Below are positions 1 to 8,959 of a stretch of 64,000 bases of DNA, piece by piece. The notes below the pieces were generated by a model that was not told where the DNA came from, made no database searches, and saw only the letters and a program-made list of their open reading frames with translations. Position 1 is the first letter of the stretch; each line of letters starts with the position of its first letter. The translations under genes were made by a program, and so were the position numbers. The DNA is from Desulfoplanes formicivorans (GTDB lineage: Bacteria > Desulfobacterota > Desulfovibrionia > Desulfovibrionales > Desulfomicrobiaceae). Where the stretch lies: contig NZ_BDFE01000004.1 in assembly GCF_001748225.1 (NCBI RefSeq), positions 186,001 through 250,000 of the forward strand. Direction: 5' to 3'.

Positions 1-1342
1 GATCGATGTCATCGGCAGGCCCATGGCTATCCTTGAGAAAGAGCAGATGCTTGATGGCCTTGAGAATATCATCATTGCTCAGGGTACGAGCATCAAGGGG
101 CAGATCCAGGCCGAGGCGCGTGTTGAGCTTGTAACGGCCCACGGGCGAAAGGTCATAATAATCAGGATTGCGGAACAGATTGTCGAAAAAGGATGCCGAA
201 ACTTCAGGCGTGGGCGGCGAGCTGGGTCGCAATCGCTTGTAGATGTCAACCTGGGCGCTCTCGGTATCCGTTGTCTTGTCCAGCATGAGGGTATCGCGAA
301 TGGACGAGGAAACTTCGGGCCCGGAAGCAAACAGACATTGAACGCTCTGGATACCGGCTTCCTGGAGCTGTCCGATCAAATCGGCGGTAAGGGGATCTCC
401 CGGGGAAGCAATGACTTCGCCCGTTTCGGGATGAACGATTTCATGGGCCAAAAATTCAGTAGCCAGATCCACCGGATTCATCTCGATCTCGTTGATGCCG
501 GCGGCAATCATCCTCTTCCAGGCACCCTTGGTAATCAGGCTGCCTGCTTCCACGAGTTTTTTTCCGTCATCCCGGACCAAGGTGGAACAGGCCGTATCCT
601 TGCGGTAGAATTCGGGCTTGACCTCGCGAAAGACGCGCCCTTCAGCATCAAAGCGCAGCGTATGAAAGTCATAAAATGTCTTGAGGATCTCGGCCGTGCT
701 CAAACCCATGGCCTTAAGCAGGATGGTCACGGGCATTTTCCGGCGACGATCGATACGAACATACAGGATGTCCTTGTGGTCGAAATCAAAATCAAGCCAC
801 GATCCGCGCATGGGAATGATGCGTGAACTGTAAAGAACCTTGCCACTGGCGTGGGTCTTTCCTGAATCATGTTCAAAAATGATTCCGGGAGAGCGCTGCA
901 ACTGGTTGACAATGACCCGCTCGGTGCCATTAACCACAAAGGTACCTTTGACGGTCATCAACGGAATGGTGCCGAAATAGATATCCTGTTCCTTGATATC
1001 ATGGATCGTTCGGTCCTGCGTCTCTTCATCTACATCAAAAACAACAAGACGCACCTTGATACGAACAGGCGCTTCATATGACAGCCCCTTGGAGATGCAC
1101 TCTTCAACATTGAACTTGGGCTCGCCGATATCATAACTGACATATTCCAATGTTGCAGTCTTGTTAAAATCCTGAATCGGAAATACAGAGCGAAAAACAC
1201 CCTCCAGTCCAATGTCTTCTCTACTCGAAGGAGGCACATCTGACTGTAAAAATTTTTTATAAGAATCGACTTGAAGGGTTAAAAGGTGAGGGATATCTAT
1301 AACATCTTTTGTTGACCCAAATTTTTTTACAAATTGATTCAT
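1..1342 (-). CDS. rpoB: RNA polymerase beta subunit, N-terminal part (truncated by window edge)
   Basis: Reading the minus strand from ATG at 1342 gives an open frame of about 447 codons that runs off the window. It begins MNQFVKKFG and contains the RpoB signature [11 protein letters not shown] and further beta lobe/protrusion sequence ([19 protein letters not shown]). Beta forms much of the catalytic cleft of RNA polymerase; the rifampicin region and catalytic residues would lie beyond the window. The start has a good AGGGGAG ribosome binding site a few bases upstream. It follows rplL in the usual rplKAJL-rpoBC order, separated by a 336-base gap holding a strong hairpin. No frame interruption is seen. 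Confidence 0.97.
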   Translation of the reverse strand, partial: MNQFVKKFGSTKDVIDIPHLLTLQVDSYKKFLQSDVPPSSREDIGLEGVFRSVFPIQDFNKTATLEYVSYDIGEPKFNVEECISKGLSYEAPVRIKVRLVVFDVDEETQDRTIHDIKEQDIYFGTIPLMTVKGTFVVNGTERVIVNQLQRSPGIIFEHDSGKTHASGKVLYSSRIIPMRGSWLDFDFDHKDILYVRIDRRRKMPVTILLKAMGLSTAEILKTFYDFHTLRFDAEGRVFREVKPEFYRKDTACSTLVRDDGKKLVEAGSLITKGAWKRMIAAGINEIEMNPVDLATEFLAHEIVHPETGEVIASPGDPLTADLIGQLQEAGIQSVQCLFASGPEVSSSIRDTLMLDKTTDTESAQVDIYKRLRPSSPPTPEVSASFFDNLFRNPDYYDLSPVGRYKLNTRLGLDLPLDARTLSNDDILKAIKHLLFLKDSHGPADDID

Positions 1343-1678
1343 GTTCTCCCCTCAGGTAAAGAGCTCAAAGAGACGGCACCACTAAGAATAAGCACAAAAA
1401 CGTTTTGATAAAATCAGAAAATAGAAATAGAAATAGCGAAGAAATATTTTAAACATTTGATGCAAGAAGCATACAAACGATTTATCTCAAGGAAGGATAT
1501 ATGAAAATATATATACGAATGGATGATTTGTGATACGAAGCGTCTATATCCAGCGAAGTAACCGCTAAAGTAAAAATAAAATTTAATGCAGTATTTTTTG
1601 TATTAATGCTTATAAACATAATAAGGAGCACAGGGCACTATACCCTATGCTCCTTATGAATCAGCAGGATAGCACGAA
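1343..1678 (-). other. rplL-rpoB intercistronic leader
   Basis: This AT-rich gap of 336 bases separates rplL from rpoB and has no convincing ORF. Its only clear structure is the hairpin at 1621-1657 just after rplL. The rest (1343-1600) is A/T rich and resembles an untranslated leader. In several bacteria this gap carries attenuation or RNase III processing signals that set the ratio of ribosomal protein to polymerase subunit synthesis; that role is inferred here. Confidence 0.6.
1621..1657 (-). terminator. Attenuator-like hairpin between rplL and rpoB
   Basis: A 15-bp stem with one wobble/mismatch position (arm ATAAGGAGCAYAGGG) closes a 7-base loop, 22 bases after the rplL stop codon. In the minus direction it is followed by TATGTTTATA rather than a clean U-run, so it is better read as a partial terminator or RNase III substrate than as a full intrinsic terminator. 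Confidence 0.6.
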
Positions 1679-2062
1679 CTACTTCAGTTCGACTACAGCT
1701 CCAGCGCCTTCGAGCTGTGTCTTAGCATCTTCAGCCTGCTCCTTGGTGACGGCTTCCTTGATGACCGAAGGAACCTCGTCAACCTTAGCCTTGGCTTCCT
1801 TGAGACCGAGGTTGGTCAGAGCACGAACGACCTTAATGACGGCAATCTTGTTGCCGCCAACTTCCTTGAGCACGACATCAAATTCGGTTTTTTCTTCCTC
1901 GGCAGCAGCTTCACCGCCGGCAGGAGCTGCAGCAACTGCGGCAACAGGAGCAGCAGCGCTGACACCAAATTTTTCTTCAAGTTCCTTGATGAACTCAGCG
2001 AGTTCCAGGACGGTCATATTGGATATGAAATCAACAACCTGATCTTTGGTTATATCTGCCAT
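1679..2062 (-). CDS. rplL: 50S ribosomal protein L7/L12
   Basis: A 127-residue protein of normal L7/L12 length. The N-terminal dimerisation helix ([33 protein letters not shown]) is followed by an Ala-rich flexible hinge at about residues 35-57 and the globular C-terminal domain with [10 protein letters not shown] and [14 protein letters not shown], which recruits translational GTPases to the ribosomal stalk. A purine-rich AAGGAGG site precedes the ATG. It sits directly downstream of rplJ, its binding partner in the stalk. Confidence 0.98.
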   Translation of the reverse strand: MADITKDQVVDFISNMTVLELAEFIKELEEKFGVSAAAPVAAVAAAPAGGEAAAEEEKTEFDVVLKEVGGNKIAVIKVVRALTNLGLKEAKAKVDEVPSVIKEAVTKEQAEDAKTQLEGAGAVVELK

Positions 2063-2110
2063 TGTTTCCTCCTTCTAGAAATGAATTGGCTTTAGCTCTT
2101 TGTTTAAGGG

Positions 2111-2629
2111 TTATTGTTCTTTCTGATCCTTGATCGCAGTGAGTGCATACAGCATGTTGCGAACAAGATTGGCAAACAGACAGACAAAATTCTGGGGAAC
2201 TGCGTTCATGGTCCCAAGGGTCTTGGCGAGCAACTCTTCCTTGCCGGGAAGTGTTGCCAACTCAGCCAGGGCCTTGTCGTCAAGAAACTTTCCCTCAAGT
2301 GCGCCAAATCTGACAGCAAACTTGTCATTTTTTTTGGCAAAAGAGGTGAGAATCTTGGCGGCAATCACTGGATCGTCATAGCCAAAGGCAACTGCACAAC
2401 AATCCTTGAGATTGTCCTTGAGGACGTCACAGGGAGTGTCGGTAAATGCGATTCGCGCCAGGGTATTCTTGACAACCTGATACTCTACCCCGCCCTCGCG
2501 AAGGGACTTACGCAGAGGAGTCACCTGTTCAACCTTGAGACCCTTGAAATCGGTCACAACAGCAATGTTCGCCTTGTCTGCTTTTGCCTTCAGATCATCA
2601 ATGATCTTTGCTTTTTCAGCCCGGTTCAC
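2111..2629 (-). CDS. rplJ: 50S ribosomal protein L10
   Basis: L10 anchors L7/L12 dimers to the 50S stalk base. The longest frame starts at 2662, but the family N-terminus ([15 protein letters not shown]) and a GGAGG site 8 bases upstream point to the GTG at 2629, giving 172 residues, the usual L10 length. The conserved [20 protein letters not shown] and VKNTLARIA segments are present; the C-terminal helix that binds L12 is hydrophobic ([20 protein letters not shown]). An L10-leader-like RNA structure lies upstream at 2664-2712, as expected for autogenous control. Confidence 0.96.
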   Translation of the reverse strand: MNRAEKAKIIDDLKAKADKANIAVVTDFKGLKVEQVTPLRKSLREGGVEYQVVKNTLARIAFTDTPCDVLKDNLKDCCAVAFGYDDPVIAAKILTSFAKKNDKFAVRFGALEGKFLDDKALAELATLPGKEELLAKTLGTMNAVPQNFVCLFANLVRNMLYALTAIKDQKEQ

Positions 2630-2663
2630 GTTACAAATCCTCCGGTTAGACAAAAGAGCCAAA

Positions 2664-2712
2664 TAGTCTCAGCAGGGTATTAAGAGCTTCGCTCTCCTGC
2701 AGTCTTTGACTC
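2664..2712 (-). promoter_or_regulatory. L10 leader-like autoregulatory RNA upstream of rplJ
   Basis: The minus-strand RNA between rplA and rplJ reads AAGACUGCAGG, a small GAGAGC-GAA-GCUCUU hairpin, then AAUACCCUGCUGAG. This matches the order of motifs in known L10 leaders (GAAGACnGCAGG ... CUUAAUACCUGCnGAGG), with the outer GCAGG/CCUGC helix enclosing the hairpin. L10(L12)4 binding to this RNA represses rplJL translation in other bacteria. The match is by eye, not by covariance model. Confidence 0.65.
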
Positions 2713-2741
2713 TTCATTTCATATGGATCGATCAGGTTGGT

Positions 2742-3440
2742 CTACTCAGCTTTGATCGAGCTTGGTTCAATTTTAACCCCTGGTCCCATGGTCGTGGAAA
2801 TGGCTATTCCCTTGATATAGGCGCCCTTTGCCGAAGCAGGCTTGAGCTTTTCAACCATGGACATGAACGAGGTAAAATTATCCAGCAATTTCTGCGCTCC
2901 AAAGGAGACCTTTCCAATAGGGGCGTGCACGATACCGGCCTTGTCAACCTTGAAGGATACCTTACCGGCCTTGAGTTCACTCACAGCCTTGGCGATATCA
3001 AAAGTGACAGTACCCGTCTTGGCGTTGGGCATGAGCCCCCGGGGTCCGAGTATCTTACCGATCTTACCAACATGCGCCATCATGTCGGGCGTGGCCACCG
3101 CCTTGTCGAACTCGAGCCAGCCTTCCTTGATCTTTTCTACGAGCTCTTCCGCACCAACCGCGTCAGCGCCTGCATCAAGGGCCACCTGCTCGTTTTCGCC
3201 CTTACAAAAAACAATGACCTTCACTTCCTTTCCCAGACCGTGAGGCAGCGTAACCGCACCGCGAACCATCTGATCCGCGTACTTGGGGTTCACGCCAAGA
3301 TTCACGGCCACATCAACAGTCTGATCAAACTTTGTATAGGAAGCCTGCAACGCAAGGTCCATCGCATCCTTGGCGGGATATTTCCTAGCCCGATCAATAT
3401 TCTTACTTACCTCTCGGTAATTTTTTCCATGCTTAGGCAT
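2742..3440 (-). CDS. rplA: 50S ribosomal protein L1
   Basis: A 232-residue L1, normal length. It shows the L1 N-terminus ([32 protein letters not shown]), the [15 protein letters not shown] signature and the C-terminal GVKIEPSSI-type segment. L1 forms the mobile stalk that handles the E-site tRNA and can repress its own operon. It is 19 bases downstream of rplK and has a GAGGGA site upstream of its ATG. The strand and order agree with the conserved rplKAJL operon. Confidence 0.98.
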   Translation of the reverse strand: MPKHGKNYREVSKNIDRARKYPAKDAMDLALQASYTKFDQTVDVAVNLGVNPKYADQMVRGAVTLPHGLGKEVKVIVFCKGENEQVALDAGADAVGAEELVEKIKEGWLEFDKAVATPDMMAHVGKIGKILGPRGLMPNAKTGTVTFDIAKAVSELKAGKVSFKVDKAGIVHAPIGKVSFGAQKLLDNFTSFMSMVEKLKPASAKGAYIKGIAISTTMGPGVKIEPSSIKAE

Positions 3441-3459
3441 AGTCTTTGGTCCCTCGCTG

Positions 3460-3885
3460 CTAGTTTTGTATCTCCAGTCCCATGCTGCGGGCTGTGCCTG
3501 CTATGGTATTGACCGCAGCATCCAAATCCTTGGCGGTCAAATCAGGCATCTTGATCTTGGCTATCTCTTCGAGTTGCGCTCTGGTAACCTTGCCAACCTT
3601 GTTCTTGTTGGGTTCGCCGGAGCCTTTGTCGATTTTGGCAGACTTGAGCAGCAAGACCGAGGCAGGAGGAGTCTTGGTGATGAAGGTGAAGGAGCGATCC
3701 TGAAATACAGTGATCACTACGGGTATGATCATCCCCTTGTCTTCCTGGGTCTTGGCATTAAACGCCTTGCAAAACTCCATGATGTTGACACCATGTTGAC
3801 CCAAGGCCGGTCCGACTGGAGGGGAGGGATTCGCTGCTCCCGCAGGAATCTGCAGCTTTATTTTTGCCAGTACTTTCTTGGCCAT
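3460..3885 (-). CDS. rplK: 50S ribosomal protein L11
   Basis: A 141-residue L11 with the canonical start [43 protein letters not shown] split between the proline-rich N-terminal domain and the rRNA-binding C-terminal domain ([21 protein letters not shown]). L11 binds the GTPase-associated centre of 23S rRNA together with L10/L12. AGAGAGGA lies upstream of the start. It follows nusG by 43 bases in the same operon. Confidence 0.98.
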   Translation of the reverse strand: MAKKVLAKIKLQIPAGAANPSPPVGPALGQHGVNIMEFCKAFNAKTQEDKGMIIPVVITVFQDRSFTFITKTPPASVLLLKSAKIDKGSGEPNKNKVGKVTRAQLEEIAKIKMPDLTAKDLDAAVNTIAGTARSMGLEIQN

Positions 3886-3928
3886 TATATGTCATCCTCT
3901 CTAGGCAAGCATCATTGATGGTCCGGAA

Positions 3929-4492
3929 TCATCCTTTGGCAACTTGAACGAAATCAAGCTCCACCGGGGTTTGACGCCCGAAAATAGACACCGAAACCTT
4001 GAGCTTGCCTTTATCGTAGTTAACTTCTTCGACTACGGCATTGAAATTGGAAAAAGGTCCGTCAATAACCCGAACTTCGTCTCCCTTCTCAAAATAGAAT
4101 TTCGGCCGCGGCTGCTGCTTTCTGCTTTCAATAGTGGAAAGAATTTTTTCAGCATCCCGGTCACTCAAAGGGGTAGGCCTGCTTTTGCCGCCAATAAATC
4201 CGGTAACCTTGGGAATGGACTGGATCATATGCCACGAGGTATCATTGAAAACCATCTTGACCAACGCATAACCAGGATAGAACTTTCGGGTCGACGTCCG
4301 TTTTTGTCCCTTGACAAGCTCAACGACCTTTTCTGTTGGGACAATGACGTCGTAGATCAACCCTTCGGTCTGTCCGGTACGCATCATTTCCCTGATCGTC
4401 TGTTCGACCCTGTGCTCAAAACCCGAATAGGTATGTATGATATACCATCTTGCTTGGGATGCATCGAACACTTCTTCGCGTTGCTCAGCCAT
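3929..4492 (-). CDS. nusG: Transcription termination/antitermination factor NusG
   Basis: A 187-residue NusG. The NGN domain begins near RWYIIHTYSGFEHRVEQTI and includes YPGYALVKM; the C-terminal KOW motif is at about residues 134-165 (FEKGDEVRVIDGPFSNFNAVVEEV). NusG binds RNA polymerase, suppresses or promotes pausing and links to Rho or S10. It sits between secE and rplK, the conserved location. No unusual insertion is seen. Confidence 0.97.
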   Translation of the reverse strand: MAEQREEVFDASQARWYIIHTYSGFEHRVEQTIREMMRTGQTEGLIYDVIVPTEKVVELVKGQKRTSTRKFYPGYALVKMVFNDTSWHMIQSIPKVTGFIGGKSRPTPLSDRDAEKILSTIESRKQQPRPKFYFEKGDEVRVIDGPFSNFNAVVEEVNYDKGKLKVSVSIFGRQTPVELDFVQVAKG

Positions 4493-4544
4493 AAATTTTC
4501 AACTCCCTGACGTTTGACGGGGCATTCTCGTTGCGAGAACCTCC

Positions 4545-4790
4545 TTACGACAGGATTGCCTCGATGATTTTGGAAAGCCCGAGATCCATAACCCCCAAAA
4601 ACAGGGAAATGACCACAACCAATATCATGACGGCACCGGTCGTGGACATTGTCTCTTTCTTGTCCGGCCAGACAACCTTCTTGAGCTCCTTTTTCGACAG
4701 CTCGAAAAAGGTCCTCAAGTCGCTTATCCTTTCCCCAAGGCCTCGATTCTCAGCAGGCTTGTTCGCCAACTTCTGGTTTTTTTTTGCCAT
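4545..4790 (-). CDS. secE: Preprotein translocase subunit SecE
   Basis: A short SecE (about 81 residues) with a basic, soluble N-terminus, the conserved amphipathic helix (DLRTFFELSKKELKKVVWPDKKET) and one C-terminal membrane helix (GAVMILVVVISLFLGVMDLGL). SecE clamps SecY in the Sec translocon. Two in-frame ATGs, at 4796 and 4790, are possible; neither has a clear Shine-Dalgarno site and the second gives the usual MAKK start. The gene begins right behind tRNA-Trp, so processing of the tRNA 3' end defines the mRNA 5' end. Confidence 0.93.
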   Translation of the reverse strand: MAKKNQKLANKPAENRGLGERISDLRTFFELSKKELKKVVWPDKKETMSTTGAVMILVVVISLFLGVMDLGLSKIIEAILS

Positions 4791-4802
4791 AATCATTAAA
4801 AG

Positions 4803-4878
4803 TGGCAGGCCAGGAGGGATTCGAACCCCCAGCCCTCGGATTTGGAGTCCGATGCTCTGCCGTTAGAGCTACTGGCCT
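4803..4878 (-). tRNA. tRNA-Trp (anticodon CCA)
   Basis: A 76-nt cloverleaf on the minus strand with acceptor arms AGGCCAG/CTGGCCT, discriminator G, encoded CCA, anticodon loop CTCCAAA giving CCA, and a GGTTCGAATCC T arm. It lies between rpmG and secE, a common arrangement in this operon. Confidence 0.97.
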
Positions 4879-4908
4879 GCACTGGTTATGAAAAACGCTC
4901 CCAGGAAC

Positions 4909-5058
4909 CTATTTTGTTTCCTTGTGCATGGTATGCTTCTTACAAAAGGGACAATACTTGCTCAATTCGAGCTTCCCTGTTGTATTTTTCTTGTTCTTCT
5001 GGGTAGCGTAATTTCTTCGTTTACACTCGCCGCAAGCGAGCAGTATATTGATCCGCAT
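4909..5058 (-). CDS. rpmG: 50S ribosomal protein L33
   Basis: A 49-codon frame, translated by hand: starts [19 protein letters not shown] and ends KHTMHKETK before TAG. It carries two CxxC pairs (CGEC, CPFC), i.e. the zinc-ribbon (C+) form of L33. The length and placement between tuf and tRNA-Trp/secE are typical. The ATG is only 8 bases past the tuf stop, with a purine-rich AAGGTGAG before it. Confidence 0.95.
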   Translation of the reverse strand: MRINILLACGECKRRNYATQKNKKNTTGKLELSKYCPFCKKHTMHKETK

Positions 5059-5066
5059 GACTCACC

Positions 5067-6266
5067 TTACTCTATGATTTCAGATACAACTCCCGCACCG
5101 ACGGTTCTTCCGCCTTCACGAATGGCAAAACGCAGACCCTTTTCCATGGCGATGGGAGCGATCAGTTCAACTTCAAAAGTGGTGTTGTCACCAGGCATGA
5201 TCATTTCAACGCCTTCGGGCAAGGTCACCACACCGGTGATGTCGGTTGTCCGGAAATAGAACTGAGGACGATATCCGGCAAAAAAGGGCGTGTGACGGCC
5301 ACCTTCTTCCTTATTCAGGACATACACCTCACCCTTGAACTTCTTGTGGGGAGTGATGGTCTTGGGAGCGGCGAGAACCTGACCGCGTTCAACTTCGTCC
5401 CTCTTGATGCCGCGGAGCAGAACACCAACGTTGTCGCCGGCTTCACCGCGATCAAGGATCTTGCGGAACATTTCAACACCCGTACATACAGTCTTGACGG
5501 TATCCTTGATGCCGACGATTTCGACTTCGTCACTGACATTGATCACACCGCGTTCCACACGACCGGTAACAACCGTACCACGACCGGAGATGGAGAAGAC
5601 GTCTTCGATGGGCATAAGGAAAGGCTTGTCAATGTCGCGCTCGGGCTCGGGGATGTAGGAGTCACAGGCATCCAGCAGCTCGAAAATGCACTTGGCTTCT
5701 TCACTTTCAGGATCGTCGCTCTCCAGAGCCTTGAGAGCGCTTCCCTTGATAACAGGAATTTCGTCTCCGGGAAAGCCGTACTTGTCCAGAAGCTCGCGAA
5801 CTTCCATTTCCACCAGCTCGAGAAGTTCTTCATCATCGACCAGATCGCACTTGTTCAGGAAGACGACCAGAGAAGGCACACCAACCTGACGGGCAAGCAG
5901 AATGTGCTCACGGGTCTGGGGCATGGGACCGTCAGTGGCGGCAACAACAATAATACCACCATCCATCTGGGCGGCACCAGTGATCATGTTCTTGATGTAG
6001 TCGGCGTGACCAGGACAGTCCACATGGGCGTAATGACGTTTTTCAGTCTCATACTCGACGTGGGCTGTGGCAATGGTAATACCCCTTTCCTTTTCTTCAG
6101 GAGCCTTGTCGATCTCGTCAAAGGCCACAAACTGTCCGCTTTCAGAATTCTTCAGACTGACCATCTTGGTGATGGCTGCGGTCAGAGTCGTCTTGCCATG
6201 GTCGATGTGACCGACGGTACCGATATTGACATGCGGCTTGGTTCTTACAAATTTTTCTTTAGCCAT
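5067..6266 (-). CDS. tuf: Elongation factor Tu
   Basis: A 399-residue EF-Tu, full length. The G motifs are all present: GHIDHGKTT (P-loop, near residue 19), DCPGHADY with the catalytic His, NKCD and GSALKAL. Domains 2 and 3 follow ([24 protein letters not shown]). EF-Tu delivers aminoacyl-tRNA to the ribosome. It lies immediately downstream of four tRNA genes, as in the tufB operon of many bacteria, and upstream of rpmG. Confidence 0.98.
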   Translation of the reverse strand: MAKEKFVRTKPHVNIGTVGHIDHGKTTLTAAITKMVSLKNSESGQFVAFDEIDKAPEEKERGITIATAHVEYETEKRHYAHVDCPGHADYIKNMITGAAQMDGGIIVVAATDGPMPQTREHILLARQVGVPSLVVFLNKCDLVDDEELLELVEMEVRELLDKYGFPGDEIPVIKGSALKALESDDPESEEAKCIFELLDACDSYIPEPERDIDKPFLMPIEDVFSISGRGTVVTGRVERGVINVSDEVEIVGIKDTVKTVCTGVEMFRKILDRGEAGDNVGVLLRGIKRDEVERGQVLAAPKTITPHKKFKGEVYVLNKEEGGRHTPFFAGYRPQFYFRTTDITGVVTLPEGVEMIMPGDNTTFEVELIAPIAMEKGLRFAIREGGRTVGAGVVSEIIE

Positions 6267-6337
6267 TACGAACCCCCTTTCAAAAATTTAACGTGGCGTT
6301 TTTCCAACGGGTTGAATTTGCCGGGAGAGGGTTTGAC

Positions 6338-6413
<76 letters not shown>

Positions 6414-6431
6414 ACGGGAGGACGTGTGGAA

Positions 6432-6508
6432 TGGAGCGGGAAACGGGACTCGAACCCGCAACCCTCAGCTTGGAAGGCTGATGCTCTAGCCAATTGAGCT
6501 ATTCCCGC
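6432..6508 (-). tRNA. tRNA-Gly (anticodon TCC)
   Basis: A 77-nt minus-strand cloverleaf: acceptor GCGGGAA/TTCCCGC, discriminator T, encoded CCA, anticodon loop CTTCCAA (TCC). It is 18 bases upstream of tRNA-Thr(GGT). Confidence 0.97.
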
Positions 6509-6568
6509 TCATCCTGTTCCGTAGTCAAACAACAAGCTTCCCTGTCTCCTACAAAACATTCTCTTGAA

Positions 6569-6654
6569 TGGTGGAGGGGGGAGGATTTGAACCTCCGAAG
6601 GCGTCCGCCGACAGATTTACAGTCTGTTCCCTTTGACCACTCGGGAACCCCTCC
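6569..6654 (-). tRNA. tRNA-Tyr (anticodon GTA)
   Basis: An 86-nt class II tRNA on the minus strand: acceptor GGAGGGG, anticodon loop CTGTAAA (GTA), a long variable arm (CGGCGGACGCCTTCG region), and encoded CCA. Part of the Thr-Tyr-Gly-Thr array before tuf. Confidence 0.97.
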
Positions 6655-6661
6655 GGTTTTC

Positions 6662-6737
6662 TGGAGCTGGCGATGGGACTTGAACCCGCAACCTGCTGAT
6701 TACAAATCAGCTGCTCTACCAATTGAGCTACGCCAGC
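6662..6737 (-). tRNA. tRNA-Thr (anticodon TGT)
   Basis: A 76-nt minus-strand cloverleaf: acceptor GCTGGCG/CGCCAGC, anticodon stem GCTGA/TCAGC around TTTGTAA (anticodon TGT), encoded CCA. It is the first gene of the tRNA-tuf transcript. Confidence 0.97.
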
Positions 6738-6752
6738 CAAAGAAGAGACGTC

Positions 6753-6780
6753 ACTATAGACTTTCCCGGCCGATTGCAAG
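6753..6780 (-). promoter_or_regulatory. Probable sigma-70 promoter of the tRNA-tuf-rplKAJL-rpoB transcript
   Basis: On the minus strand CTTGCA and TATAGT are 16 bases apart, ending 15 bases before the 5' end of tRNA-Thr(TGT). The stretch upstream (6781-6820 on plus) is very A/T-run rich and would suit an UP element. Assigned from consensus only. Confidence 0.5.
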
Positions 6781-6857
6781 TTTTTTTTTATCTTTTTTTC
6801 ATCTTTTTGCAACCACTGCAAGGGTTGCGGGCAGGATGCCCCCTGCATGTTCATTTC

Positions 6858-6887
6858 AAAAAAAAATCCGCGTCCGGGGACGCGGAT
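6858..6887 (-). terminator. Rho-independent terminator of lpxC
   Basis: The minus strand shows the stem ATCCGCGTCC/GGACGCGGAT with a very short loop, followed by a run of nine T. It lies 30 bases after the lpxC stop and upstream of the tRNA-tuf promoter, so it separates the two transcripts. Confidence 0.9.
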
Positions 6888-6916
6888 AGATGTCAGCAAC
6901 ATACAGTCCTGATGCC

Positions 6917-7837
6917 TCAGGCCAAAGCAGGCTCCATGGCAGCAGCCGGTTCCTTGCACGCGGCAGCAGCAGCGTCAGGTGAAGCCAAGGCCACCTCTTC
7001 CAGGTAATCGGCCCTGTGCTCCGAAATATAGCGCAAAAAGGCATTGTTGTGCTCATGCCCCGAACATCGGACATGAAATGCCCCCTGCATGGGGAGATCA
7101 AGAAGGTGCATGTCGCCGATGAAATCGAGAATCTTGTGCCGAACCAACTCGTCCTTGAACCGCAAGCCGTCCGGATTGACCACCCCATACTCATCCAGGA
7201 CAACAGCGTTTTCCAGGGAGCCTCCCAAGGCAAGACCGTTTTTCTGAAGCATCTCGACATCTTTCATGAACCCGAATGTTCTGGCCTTGGCCACTTCATG
7301 CATGAAGGTCTCGGGCGAAAGGGCAAGACAAAAGGTCTGCTCTCCCACAAGGGGATGATCAAACTGTATGGTATAGGTCACCTTGAACCCGTCATGGGGA
7401 ACAACCCGAATCGCCTTGCCGTCCCTTTCAAAGAGCAGTTCGCGCTTGACCCGGAAGACCCGTTTGGAACCGGCCTGTTTTCTGATACCCGCGGAACGGA
7501 GCAAAAAAACAAAACTGGCTGCGCTGCCATCCATGATTGGCACTTCGTCTCCGTAGACCTCGACAACAATATTATCGATGCCCAGCCCGGCAATGGCCGC
7601 CATGAGATGTTCCACCGTGGCGATTTTCCGCCCCCCAAAACCAAGGGTTGTGGCCAGCCCAGTGGACACCACGCTTTCAGGACGAGGACGCAGGGTATGT
7701 TTACCATCCGCCCCCATGTGCTGAAAGACAACACCCGTATCCTGCTCAGCCGGGCGCATGACCAGCCGCAATTTCTTGCCGCTGTGCAGTCCTATGCCGG
7801 AACACTCTACTTTTTTCTTGATTGTTCTTTGTCGCAT
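6917..7837 (-). CDS. lpxC: UDP-3-O-acyl-N-acetylglucosamine deacetylase
   Basis: LpxC carries out the committed, zinc-dependent deacetylation of lipid A synthesis, so the organism makes lipid A. The frame can extend to 7903, but the family start (MRQRTIKKKVECSGIGLHSGKK) begins at the ATG at 7837, giving 306 residues, close to the norm. Zinc and catalytic motifs are present: VEHLMAA (His), RHKILDFIGD (His and Asp) and GHEHNN (catalytic His). The C-terminus ends in an Ala-rich tail. No strong ribosome binding site is seen, so the start keeps some doubt. Single gene with its own terminator. Confidence 0.95.
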   Translation of the reverse strand: MRQRTIKKKVECSGIGLHSGKKLRLVMRPAEQDTGVVFQHMGADGKHTLRPRPESVVSTGLATTLGFGGRKIATVEHLMAAIAGLGIDNIVVEVYGDEVPIMDGSAASFVFLLRSAGIRKQAGSKRVFRVKRELLFERDGKAIRVVPHDGFKVTYTIQFDHPLVGEQTFCLALSPETFMHEVAKARTFGFMKDVEMLQKNGLALGGSLENAVVLDEYGVVNPDGLRFKDELVRHKILDFIGDMHLLDLPMQGAFHVRCSGHEHNNAFLRYISEHRADYLEEVALASPDAAAAACKEPAAAMEPALA

Positions 7838-8187
7838 GTTTCGTCTGTTAGCACAAATCATACCACTAAACTCAAAGCACATAACCATACAGAATAAATA
7901 CACTTATATTTTGACAAAGAACGAAGTATGACTTTTTGGTCACATCCGGCGTGCCCTTCAAACAACACGCCTTCAAGATCACCACACCAAGCGGCCGGGG
8001 ACAAAACGGGCCGATTACCTTTCCCGCGGCTGTCAGCGCGGCCAGTGCCGGCCAACAGCCTCTTCCGGACTTGAATTTTTCCCGGGAATAGTCCACTAGG
8101 CTTGATCTGGTCAGGGCACGTGCTGGGACCAACCAGCGTGTTGCCCCTTTTTCAAACGGTATTCTCGAACAAACACCAGGTACACCC
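7838..8187. other. Divergent intergenic region, lpxC / unknown gene
   Basis: About 350 bases between divergently read lpxC and the gene at 8188. The part near lpxC (7850-7935) is A/T rich and would hold its promoter; the remainder is GC-rich. I see no RNA gene, repeat or convincing ORF. Confidence 0.5.
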
Positions 8188-8739
8188 ATGAAATTTCTTC
8201 CCGCCAAGGCCCACAAAGTCCACCCCCGTTTCGATCTGCAATCCTACATGTTTCTGGCTCAAACCCAGGCCCTGTCTCCCCAGCAGATTCTGGCCCTGAC
8301 CGCCCTGTGGGAGCGCTGGCACCCCCTGCTTAAGGCCTACACCCTTGGAGAAAAAAAAGGCTACCTGCTGGTCTTTCTTGACCATGCGGTTGAGCTGGAA
8401 ATGGAAGAAGAATGGAAACAATCCCAGGAACAGGCATTTTTGAATGAAGCCCTGGCCCAGTCCATGATCATGGGAACCCTCAGGCTGTTCATCCCCGACC
8501 TCACGACCGCCAAATGCGCCCCCCTTCCCGAACCGAACAAAATCCTCAAGCGTTCCCTGGCCAAGATCGGCATCACCCTGACCAACCAGGGCACCTTTGG
8601 CTACAAATACGCCACCCTGACCCACTATCCCTGGAAGGCCGGATGTGACAAATGCTTCCTGCGTCCGACCTGCCCCAAAAAACTCGGCCTGGGCTCACGC
8701 CAGACCTATGTCACTTCTGGGGCCGCTCCCTTGAGCTGA
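8188..8739 (+). CDS. Protein of unknown function with C-terminal Cys cluster
   Basis: I do not recognise this 183-residue protein. It starts MKFLPAKAHKVHPRFDLQSYMFLAQTQ, has acidic/aliphatic helical segments (DHAVELEMEEEWKQSQEQAF), and ends with a CDKCFLRPTCPKK cluster (CxxC...C spacing) that could bind a metal. There is no signal peptide or membrane helix. Codon use matches the neighbouring housekeeping genes, so it looks native. It stands alone, divergent from lpxC and convergent with the radical SAM gene at 8960. Confidence 0.75.
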   Translation: MKFLPAKAHKVHPRFDLQSYMFLAQTQALSPQQILALTALWERWHPLLKAYTLGEKKGYLLVFLDHAVELEMEEEWKQSQEQAFLNEALAQSMIMGTLRLFIPDLTTAKCAPLPEPNKILKRSLAKIGITLTNQGTFGYKYATLTHYPWKAGCDKCFLRPTCPKKLGLGSRQTYVTSGAAPLS

Positions 8740-8959
8740 TCATCAGGACGCTGTTTTCCCATGCCCGCACCCTGGTGAGGCCATCCTGTCTGGCAGGTCC
8801 TGATGCCGTGATGCCGTGCAGACTGGCCAGCGGACATGTTGCGGAAAAGAACCCGGTGCATCAGTCACGCTGCCCCTGCAAGGACCTGCCAGGCCCCAGC
8901 CGTCACGGCCCATGCAGCCCTGTTTGCAGGATACGTGTCCAGACGCTTTGCGTCGCGTG

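Noticed and set aside
23-826. Plus-strand ORF of 267 codons
   Set aside because: It is the antisense of rpoB; the minus-strand frame gives clear RpoB sequence.
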